The notes beneath the pieces are model-generated. The model had not been told where the DNA came from and did no database searches. It saw only the letters and a program-made list of their open reading frames with translations. From Martensiomyces pterosporus (Eukaryota; Kickxellomycota; Kickxellomycetes; Kickxellales; Kickxellaceae): DNA of 24,468 nt. Made by a program: the position numbers and the translations under genes. The stretch spans positions 83,700 through 108,167 of the forward strand of contig MU603986.1 in the NCBI GenBank assembly GCA_025201845.1. Reading direction: 5' to 3'. Positions 18,420 through 24,468 of this stretch are shown here, one piece after another; position 1 is the stretch's first letter; each line of letters opens with the position of its first letter.

Positions 18420-18870
18420 TTACTCGTATTGTGCACCAGGCAGGCAAATAATGGACATGCACCACGAGGGGAGCCCGCATGCCAGGGTGCCTTGCTCGTG
18501 CATAACTCCCACAGTGGCCGAATGAAGCTGGTTTAGGAGTAGTACAAATGTCGTGAAGGAAAAACAACTGCTGCCTTGCGTTTTGCAGTGCTGGGTAAAG
18601 CGATGGGCTCTTTTTGTTGTCTGACAGCAACAATGAATATGGCCGGCTGAGCTGGTGGGTTCCCATTTAGGGCAAAGGATGGTCAGCTGGCTCATCGGGA
18701 GAACGAGCTCGCATGACTTTCCTGGACGGCATGGCGGAGGCTCGAACTCAAACTCGGGGCGACAGCTCTTGGCCGAGCCGTTGGCCGGAAGTGGAGACAT
18801 CGCTAGGGATGAGAGCACTTGGGGCGAGCCAAGAGACACGAGGGCTAGGAGAGCTGACGTAAGCCTTCAT
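18420..18870 (-). pseudogene. Candidate frameshifted secreted-protein gene
   Basis: A minus-strand frame running to a TAA at 18420 begins with a signal-peptide-like stretch, RLTSALLALVSLGSPQVLSS. A cysteine-containing region follows (SCRPEFEFEPPPCRPGKSCE, then LTILCPKW). This frame has no in-frame ATG: immediately upstream it meets TGA at 18869-18867. An ATG at 18870 overlaps that TGA but is in another frame, which stops after about 40 codons, so one extra base separates the ATG from the signal-peptide frame. A TATA-like CTTTATAG lies about 40 bases upstream. The downstream half has no clear protein character. Alternatives are a missed upstream exon, a sequencing error, or no gene at all. Confidence 0.35.
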
Positions 18871-19375
18871 CTAGAACAGGCGAGATATGTGTCAAGGTGG
18901 CGTGGCTATAAAGCAAATGCCTGTGTGAAGATGCAAATTGCACAATGTGTAGTGTGCGAAAGGTGTGACGCTTGGAAGGCAGTCCTGCATACCTATATTC
19001 CAACACTTCACGGTTGAGTGACAGCGCATTGTACTGGGAATGCTATCGACAACCAGATCTACAGGATACACATGCACACAGCCTACATTTTGCAAGGAGC
19101 ACGGAGAATAAGAAATATATGTAGCTGGTGCACGGAAAGCTCTGCTGGGTGTGAGTGGTGGTCCTGTTCCTGGACCATCCATTTACTACTGCGGGATAAG
19201 GTCGGCTCGGTAATCCCGACTTGTTGCAATAAGCAGCATCGGAGAAGAGAGCCACGCCCCATTTGCAGGCTGTATTTTTGCTGCCGCTTTTCTCATTCTT
19301 CATTTTTCATCTTCAGGATCCATTCTTATCTTCGCTATTCAGCTGTTTTACTCGTGTCAATCTACCTAGCTCGCA
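18871..19375. other. Intergenic, 505 bp
   Basis: Promoter side of the TMEM14 gene and of the minus-strand relic. No TATA box stands out for TMEM14; the last 90 bases before its ATG are CT-rich. Open frames here lack protein-like composition. I see no RNA gene. Confidence 0.4.
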
Positions 19376-19696
19376 ATGTCGCACCACCCAGCATACACCA
19401 TGGCCGGAATCTGCGCGCTTGGCGGCGCCATTGGATACGCCAAGGGCCGCTCCGTGCCTTCTCTGGTCGCAGGCGTTGGCATCGGCGCTGTTTACTGGTA
19501 CGCAGGGCACAAGATCCAGAAGAACGAGGAGCACGGCCACGACCTGGCGCTCGCAGCGTCGTCTCTGCTTCTCTTCGCCATGGGACCAAAGGCTCTGAGG
19601 ACCCGCGCTCCAGTCCCCGTCACAATGTCGCTTCTTGGCTCGGCGTCTGCTGGCTACTACACCAAGAAGGCATACGAGGACCGCTATGGCGTCTAA
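19376..19696 (+). CDS. TMEM14 family membrane protein
   Basis: A 106-aa protein of the TMEM14/UPF0136 family. It has several short Gly/Ala-rich membrane helices, here about residues 6-24, 29-43, 57-71 and 82-95. The diagnostic opening is AYTMAGICALGGAIGYAKGR followed by SVPSLVAGVGIGA. Animal TMEM14C sits in the inner mitochondrial membrane and supports haem synthesis; the yeast relatives are small mitochondrial or ER proteins with ill-defined roles. The length and helix pattern match the family, and the short C-terminal tail is charged (TKKAYEDRYGV). The gene is intronless and starts at the only suitable ATG, GCAATGTCG. AATAAA lies 46 bases after the stop. Confidence 0.92.
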   Translation: MSHHPAYTMAGICALGGAIGYAKGRSVPSLVAGVGIGAVYWYAGHKIQKNEEHGHDLALAASSLLLFAMGPKALRTRAPVPVTMSLLGSASAGYYTKKAYEDRYGV

Positions 19697-19741
19697 ACTC
19701 TAGTCATCGCTTTTCACCTGTCATTTAAAAGGCAGCAGTGC

Positions 19742-19747
19742 AATAAA
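19742..19747 (+). terminator. Poly(A) signal of TMEM14 gene
   Basis: AATAAA 46 bases after the TAA stop codon. Confidence 0.6.
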
Positions 19748-20044
19748 GCCAATTTTGAATACCTGAGTATCGCCTGTAGAGCAAAAGGTCTCAACAGTCA
19801 ACCATCACAGCTAGTTTGTTTCCCGCAACCCTGGGCTCCCCCAATTTTCCTCAACGCAATTCGATTTCTGTGCTCGCTTGTAAAAATAAGTCTTCCCCCT
19901 AATTGAGCTGGCAAGGTGGGCCCTGCACTCTTTCCTTCCTTGTTCCCTCCGCTGTATTCTTCATGTTATATTTACTTGTTACTCTTTCCAAAGCCAATCC
20001 ACCTTAGCACCCTGTATACACACGCAAATCTCTACACCGCCACT
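19748..20044. other. Promoter region of the R3H-SUZ gene
   Basis: About 297 bases containing CT-rich stretches (19920-19985) and an AT-rich patch (TTATATTTAC near 19966). An open frame upstream of the ATG at 20045 is in phase but has no ATG, so it is treated as 5' UTR. Confidence 0.4.
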
Positions 20045-21376
20045 ATGTCTGAGCCGCTGGTTGAGTCCGGCGACGCTCCTGCTCGCCAGCAAGCAAAGGC
20101 AGCAGCCGTTGGGTACCAAGTTACAGCTGAGCCAAGCGACAGCATTCCTAGAAATGCCACAGAAGCCCTCTACACAAGGGCTGCCAGCGAGCATGAAGCA
20201 GACGTGGTGCTTTTGGACGCACTGGTAAAACCGGCAGACCGGCTGTTTGTGCTGCGTAGCGAGGCACAAGTGCAGGCATTTCTCGACGACTCCGAGCAGG
20301 ACAGCCTATCGTTTCCACAGCTGAACTCGTACCGTAGACGCATCATACACAAGCTGGCAGACTACTACCGGATGGGCCACGTTTCTGGCGGACATGTGAA
20401 CAACGAGGTAATCTTGTACAAGGAAGATTATTCGGTACGTCCCCAGAAATCGCTTGCGACGCTGGTGCCAGACGAGGTGTATAATGAGGACGAAGCCAGG
20501 AGCGAGGACAAGCTTCATATTACCAAGATCATCACGAGGCGAAAACCTGCCACGCCAAATGCAAAGTCCAGGCCAGGTAGGAAGGCAGCAGCAGAGGAAT
20601 CAAAGTCACAAGGCGCCGCGGACAGCAACAGACAGGGGAGCGGCAGTAGCAGGGAGTCCAGCGCCAAGTCTCTTGGTAAGTGCTGCGAACAGCTGTCAGC
20701 TATGGAGATAACTAACAAAGGAAAGACGATCGAGGAAAGAGAGGCAGAGTACGAGCGTGCACGGGCAGAAATCTTCCAAGGACAGGACGATGATCCACCA
20801 GCGCCGCTAGCAGATAGCACCAGTACGTCAAGCCCATCAGCAAGGGACAGCTCAAGCGCGATCTACCAGCAGCAGCAGCAACAGCAGCAGCCATACCATC
20901 GACAGCCGCAGCACAGGCCGCACGGGTATACGAACTACAGTAACGGATCTCGTCCTGCTCGGCCCCAGCAGTTTTATTGTGCTGACCAGGGCTTTAGACC
21001 ACCACAGCCACAGCCACAGCCATATGGAGAGTACCCAGGCGCCAGTCGACCAGCAAACAGCGTGCCGTCGTGGAACAGCTACCAAAGCTACACGCAGCAG
21101 CCTCAGCAAGCATATGGCGGGTACTACAGCAACAGCAGCTACAACTACCACCAAGGATACCCAGCAGCCAGCCACCCGCCGATGCGCCCGCCGAAACAGC
21201 TCTATGACCCAAATTCGAGCCGATCAACCAATATCCGTGGATCACAACGCCCACAGAGACAGTACAACACGTCAAATGGCCTCTCTTATACCGCCCCCGT
21301 CCAGCGGCCGTCTGATATGAGCCGCCAGTCAAGTGGATCGAGTAGAAACAGCTCTGGCACAAACAGGCAGGGCTGA
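20045..21376 (+). CDS. R3H and SUZ domain RNA-binding protein
   Basis: 443 aa as an uninterrupted frame, 428 aa if a possible 45-nt intron (20676-20720) is removed. Residues about 64-130 form an R3H single-stranded nucleic-acid-binding domain: DRLFVLRSEAQVQAFL, then FPQLNSYRRRIIHKLADYY with the RxxxH motif, then VILYKEDYS. A bipartite SUZ domain follows (KIITRRKP and EEREAEYERARAEIFQG), as in animal R3HDM1/2 and Drosophila Encore-type proteins, which bind mRNA. The C-terminal half is Gln/Pro/Tyr/Ser-rich and prion-like, with a poly-Gln run from CAG/CAA codons and many YxxY and QPQ elements. The likely role is cytoplasmic mRNA regulation or RNP granules. The start MSEPLVES is the first ATG. 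Its 3' end faces the SANT/U-box gene. Confidence 0.9.
   Translation: MSEPLVESGDAPARQQAKAAAVGYQVTAEPSDSIPRNATEALYTRAASEHEADVVLLDALVKPADRLFVLRSEAQVQAFLDDSEQDSLSFPQLNSYRRRIIHKLADYYRMGHVSGGHVNNEVILYKEDYSVRPQKSLATLVPDEVYNEDEARSEDKLHITKIITRRKPATPNAKSRPGRKAAAEESKSQGAADSNRQGSGSSRESSAKSLGKCCEQLSAMEITNKGKTIEEREAEYERARAEIFQGQDDDPPAPLADSTSTSSPSARDSSSAIYQQQQQQQQPYHRQPQHRPHGYTNYSNGSRPARPQQFYCADQGFRPPQPQPQPYGEYPGASRPANSVPSWNSYQSYTQQPQQAYGGYYSNSSYNYHQGYPAASHPPMRPPKQLYDPNSSRSTNIRGSQRPQRQYNTSNGLSYTAPVQRPSDMSRQSSGSSRNSSGTNRQG
20676..20720 (+). other. Possible 45-nt in-frame intron (exitron-like)
   Basis: The sequence opens with a perfect GTAAGT donor and ends ATAACTAACAAAG, with a canonical branch motif and AG acceptor. 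The length is a multiple of three without a stop, so both spliced and retained forms are translatable. Splicing would give KSLGKTIEEREAEY, bringing the SUZ core next to a normal flank. The branch-to-AG gap of about five bases is unusually short. Confidence 0.45.
20866..20891 (+). repeat. CAG/CAA microsatellite encoding poly-Gln
   Basis: Eight consecutive CAG or CAA codons within the R3H-SUZ coding region, flanked by Tyr and Pro codons. Confidence 0.9.
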
Positions 21377-21428
21377 CGGCTATGGCCAGCAGAAACGAAG
21401 ACATTATCCAGTACCAGCAGCACGAGCA

Positions 21429-21434
21429 AATAAA
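21429..21434 (+). terminator. Poly(A) signal of R3H-SUZ gene
   Basis: AATAAA followed by an A-run, about 50 bases after the TGA stop and about 110 bases before the convergent gene's stop. Confidence 0.55.
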
Positions 21435-21546
21435 AAAAAACACTATATTTGAAGAATTGATATCTCGCTCCACTATTGTTACTATTTCGATCCGGTCTTT
21501 CTGGCATACGATGCCTATGATGCCTATGGTCGCGCGCTCAAAAGCC

Positions 21547-23688
21547 TCAAAGGTTGACAATCTTGTCGCGGTACTGCTCAATGTTGTCATACGTGAGAAT
21601 AACAAGATCCCGCTTGGACAGAGGCTTCTTCGTCAGCGGACAAATGTTCCTCTGGCTGCCTTCGGGAGGGAACATCAAGCAGCGCACCCAGCTGTTGTAC
21701 CCCATCACATGCCCATACGGCGAGATCGCTGGCTTTGACACTGGCTCGAGCGTAATCGGATCAATGAGCTCTGGCAGAGGGTTGTTCACGTCAATCCCGG
21801 TGCCTGTAGCATCGCTTTCAAACCCAGACTCCTCGCTGCCACTCTCTGCACCAGCGCTTGCGACAAAGTCCCCTCCGCTTGCATCGCTGCTTGCCCCGGC
21901 CGCCACCCTGCCTCTGCTCCTGACTGGAGCAGCCTCGATGGCGCTGCTGTTGCCGCTGTCCGTGTTGGCAGCGCTGCTGGTGCCTTGATTGCGGTTCTGG
22001 CGGCGGCCACGACGGCTACCACGAAGCACCTCGTTGTTGGTACCGAAATCGGCCCAGTCTCCTGCGCGTGCCCTCGTGCCACCGCGCTGGCGTTTGGAAG
22101 CCGAGGAAGAGCCCTGGTACTCGCCATCGCTGGTGTCCTCCCCAGACTCAGGATCGTCGCTCAGCTCTACATCGTTGGCGCGAATCACATCTTCATCGGA
22201 CGAGTTTTCTGCGTAGCGTCCACGACGCTTGCGTTTGCGTCCGCCAGCAGCAGTCCTTGTAGACTTGCGGGTCGACGTAGTGGCTGCTGCTGCTGCTGCA
22301 CCATCGGCACTGGCGGCTGACTTTCCGGCTGCGTCGTTGTCGGCGGTCTCTGTAGACGACGCCGTCGCTGCCGCTTCGATCGCTGCCGCAACCGCGTCTG
22401 CAGACACGCCATTGCCTCTCGCACTCGATGCAGTCGAGTTGTTCGCATCGTCGTCCTCGTCCTCATCGCTGTCACTGTATCCGTACTTTTCCCTCGACAT
22501 GCGCACATGGGGCTTCTTGTGCTTGCGGAACACACGCATGGCCGTGCCATCAGGGTTCTTCTTTTTTGTGGTGAACAAGTAATGCGCCTTGCCCTTTTCG
22601 TCCAGAACGTAGTTCGGATCGTGAATCAGGCGGTTCTCAACCAAGTATCTGTAGTAGTTGGAGCACTGATACCCAACACGGCCAGGGATGGTCATGCTAA
22701 AGATGCCCCACTGTCCATTAGCTCCAATCTCCTTCAGCCGCGCATGGAAAAGCTTTTGCTCCTCAGGCGTCCATTGTCCTGTGCGCTGCTCCTCACCTGG
22801 CGCGTTGAACCGGTAGTAGTAGGTGTTTGGCTTGGTCTTGATCGCCTTGAATGCCTTGATACGAGCCTCTGACCATCCCTTCATAGCCTTGCTCAAGTCA
22901 ATCCCGGACCCACTCTTCGCTGCTGCCGCACGCTGCAGCTGCGCAAGTGCCTCGTCCAGAGGCAGTCTGCCAATGGTGCGGTACTTGTCGCGTGTATCGC
23001 TGGTAGTTGTTTTCTTCTGAATTTTGGTACGCTTTTTCAAAAGCTCCTCGTACTTGACTCGCTGGACATCTGTCATCTGCGGTGTCTCGGTCAACGGGGT
23101 GTGCCGCAGGGCAATCTCCTTTCGCAGCTTCATCAAATACCCTGGGGTCGAGAACTGGTAAATGACCTCATCGACATCATTCTTGCCCTCCTTTAGAGCT
23201 TCGCGGATCTCCTCGTCGTCCAAGTAGCTAAACATAAGCCGAATGCGCTGAGCCTTGTGCGCAAACTCGCGCCGTTCAAACTCGGCAAACTGCTTCTGCT
23301 GCAGAGCCACCCTTTGCTTGATGATGTCCATCTCCTCCTCCGTAACCTCATCCTCGAAGATGCGCTCTTTGCGCACACGCTTGATCGCGTCGCTCTGTTG
23401 GATGAGCGACTTGACGTGGTCGCTAGTCTCGCGGTCGAGTTGCACGAACTGGGAGCCATCCCACTCGTCGTCTCCATTTGCCTTTGCCTGCTGGCGCGCC
23501 TTGGTTTTCTCTGCCATCTTATTGCGCAGCACATCGCGGATGCTAACGCCGTCCAGCTGCTTGTCTCCAGACCCGCCACTGGTATTGTCCAGCGTGATAG
23601 CGACGCCTGGAGTGCGCGGCTTGGCTTCTGCAGCGGCAAAGAACTGCGTCTGAGGACGAACCTCGGCTGCTGATTTCTTTCCTGACAT
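21547..23688 (-). CDS. SANT/Myb domain protein with CUE-like and C-terminal U-box-like domains
   Basis: 713 aa, intronless, apparently nuclear. Start MSGKKSAAEV at 23688; an upstream in-frame ATG at 23748 adds 20 residues and lies near a TATA-like stretch, so I prefer the shorter form. Residues about 100-145 are a charged coiled coil. Residues about 148-190 (LMFSYLDDEEIREALKEG followed by VDEVIYQFSTPGYL) resemble a CUE/UBA three-helix fold. Residues about 303-355 are a SANT/Myb-like repeat: GQWTPEEQKLFHARLKEIG, then GIFSMTIPGRVGYQCSNYYR. A basic KKPHVRMSREKYGYSD, an acidic/Ala-rich low-complexity zone and a bipartite basic patch GGRKRKRRGRY follow. The last 75 residues look like a U-box: LIDPITLEPVSKPAISPYGH, WVRCLM, NICPLTKKPLSKRDLVI. 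This suggests a chromatin-linked ubiquitin ligase, but only the SANT part is firm. Confidence 0.8.
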   Translation of the reverse strand: MSGKKSAAEVRPQTQFFAAAEAKPRTPGVAITLDNTSGGSGDKQLDGVSIRDVLRNKMAEKTKARQQAKANGDDEWDGSQFVQLDRETSDHVKSLIQQSDAIKRVRKERIFEDEVTEEEMDIIKQRVALQQKQFAEFERREFAHKAQRIRLMFSYLDDEEIREALKEGKNDVDEVIYQFSTPGYLMKLRKEIALRHTPLTETPQMTDVQRVKYEELLKKRTKIQKKTTTSDTRDKYRTIGRLPLDEALAQLQRAAAAKSGSGIDLSKAMKGWSEARIKAFKAIKTKPNTYYYRFNAPGEEQRTGQWTPEEQKLFHARLKEIGANGQWGIFSMTIPGRVGYQCSNYYRYLVENRLIHDPNYVLDEKGKAHYLFTTKKKNPDGTAMRVFRKHKKPHVRMSREKYGYSDSDEDEDDDANNSTASSARGNGVSADAVAAAIEAAATASSTETADNDAAGKSAASADGAAAAAATTSTRKSTRTAAGGRKRKRRGRYAENSSDEDVIRANDVELSDDPESGEDTSDGEYQGSSSASKRQRGGTRARAGDWADFGTNNEVLRGSRRGRRQNRNQGTSSAANTDSGNSSAIEAAPVRSRGRVAAGASSDASGGDFVASAGAESGSEESGFESDATGTGIDVNNPLPELIDPITLEPVSKPAISPYGHVMGYNSWVRCLMFPPEGSQRNICPLTKKPLSKRDLVILTYDNIEQYRDKIVNL

Positions 23689-24369
23689 TGCTTCCGCTGT
23701 TCTCGAAGGAAAATGAAGGCGTGCTGCGTATAAATGTTGAAAATGCACCTGTAACAGGTGAGAGCAGGAAAGAGAGCGCGGAAATACAAGCCGGAGGGAG
23801 AAAATGGTGACAGAAAAGTAAACAGGAAAGGCTCAAATGGTGGATTCTGACGCGTTCGCAGGCCCTAACGCGCGCATAAAACTACTATCGAAGCCGCAAG
23901 GCAACGCGTTCCACCCTGCAAGAGCAGTAGCTGCAGCCGACTCTCCACACCTACCATCCACCAATCACAGTCTCTGATCAAAATAGCAATTAATGAATCA
24001 CCATTTGGCGCCACAACGATCTTTCGAACTACAGGGCCTCTGAAGAATCCCTGGCCCTTTCAGGCATCAAATGCCATCGAGAAAACCACTGCCCAGATGT
24101 GCTCCGGGAGAGCAAATAGAGCTAGAAACCCAAAGCCAAGTGCAAGCAATCAGGAACACAGCGTACTTCACGAAACTGCCAACAGTACATTTCCTTTTAG
24201 ATCTAGACTAAAATGGCCAAAGACTTTCCTGATAGTTTGCATATTGTCGTGAGTCGAAAAAGAGGGGAAAGGGAAGAAGGGGAGACGGATAGAGGGATAG
24301 AGGGATAGAGGGATAGAGGGAGACGAGGGCCAGCGGTAAAGGCGCATGGAAAAGCAAAGTAGTAGGCGC
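23689..24369. other. Intergenic, 681 bp: SANT/U-box promoter and ABC transporter 3' UTR
   Basis: Left part: promoter of the minus-strand SANT/U-box gene, with TTTATA on the minus strand near 23729. Right part, from about 24220: 3' UTR of the right-hand ABC transporter, homologous to but diverged from that of the left copy. I see no gene in it. Confidence 0.45.
24288..24319. repeat. GATAGAGG minisatellite, four perfect units
   Basis: Four consecutive identical 8-base units in the 3' UTR of the right-hand ABC transporter copy. The left copy has a different CT-rich repeat at the homologous place. Confidence 0.95.
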
Positions 24370-24468
24370 CTATTGGGTGATCTGGAGCGACTGCTGAGCA
24401 ACAAGAAGGCTGTACAGGCCCTTCTGCTCGAGCAGCTCGTCGTGTGTGCCGTGCTCGATGATCCTTCC
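24370..24468 (-). CDS. ABC transporter, C-terminal end (partial, right copy)
   Basis: The minus strand reads from the window edge into the same 32 C-terminal codons as the left-edge gene (GRIIEHGTHDELLEQKG and onward), ending CAA-TAG instead of CAC-TAG. The first 95 bases are identical to the left copy on the other strand. Downstream similarity continues for roughly 100-150 bases with substitutions and different simple repeats. The two copies are therefore separate paralogues rather than one locus read twice. The remainder of the gene lies outside the window. Confidence 0.85.
   Translation of the reverse strand, partial: GRIIEHGTHDELLEQKGLYSLLVAQQSLQITQ

Noticed and set aside
18655..19017. 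Plus-strand frame of 120 codons near a CTATAAAG at 18906
   Set aside because: The TATA-like motif lies inside the frame rather than upstream, and the translation has no domain or signal.

Overview
The window looks like nuclear DNA of a fungus. It has compact, intron-poor genes, short first introns (one with a perfect TACTAAC branch site), TATA boxes and AATAAA signals close to the ORFs. It also carries a fungal-type complex I 20.9-kDa-class subunit, a Cbp3-type chaperone, a Net1/Dnt1-like nucleolar protein and a Rad17/Rad24 clamp loader. The GC-rich style and several lineage-restricted secreted or orphan proteins suggest an early-diverging lineage, perhaps Kickxellomycotina (Coemansia-like). 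That placement is inference, with low to moderate confidence.

Layout. 1-99 (+) is the 3' end of an ABC transporter. 495-2995 (+) is a RAD17-like checkpoint clamp loader. 3089-3282 is a perfect 97-bp tandem duplication. 3436-4260 (+) is an unrecognised 274-aa protein. 4805-6307 (+) is mitochondrial GABA aminotransferase. 7293-8113 (+) is adenylate kinase with an intron in its P-loop. 8625-8990 (-) is a small single-pass membrane protein. 10235-10948 (+) is the U2 snRNP A' protein. 11219-11884 (-) is a complex I accessory subunit, head-to-head with a Cbp3 chaperone at 12284-13246 (+). 13816-17259 (+) is a Net1/Dnt1-like acidic nucleolar protein. 17429-18115 (-) is a secreted cysteine-rich protein. 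18420-18870 (-) is a probable frameshifted secreted-protein relic. 19376-19696 (+) is a TMEM14 protein. 20045-21376 (+) is an R3H-SUZ RNA-binding protein. 21547-23688 (-) is a SANT/U-box-like nuclear protein. 24370-24468 (-) is the 3' end of a second, nearly identical ABC transporter.

There is no operon-like pathway. The genes are mostly housekeeping: DNA-damage checkpoint, mitochondrial metabolism and respiratory assembly, splicing, nucleolus, and mRNA regulation. The one suggestive pairing is the divergent complex I subunit and complex III chaperone, which share a 399-bp promoter. Five genes carry a single intron very near the 5' end. Resolving these introns extends or joins coding regions that a simple ORF reading truncates (RAD17, Cbp3, Net1/Dnt1-like, adenylate kinase, complex I subunit).

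The two window ends are a perfect 95-bp inverted repeat inside two ABC-transporter genes that both read inward. The most economical reading is a contig that stops at a duplicated gene. No mobile element, CRISPR array, rRNA or convincing intact tRNA was seen.
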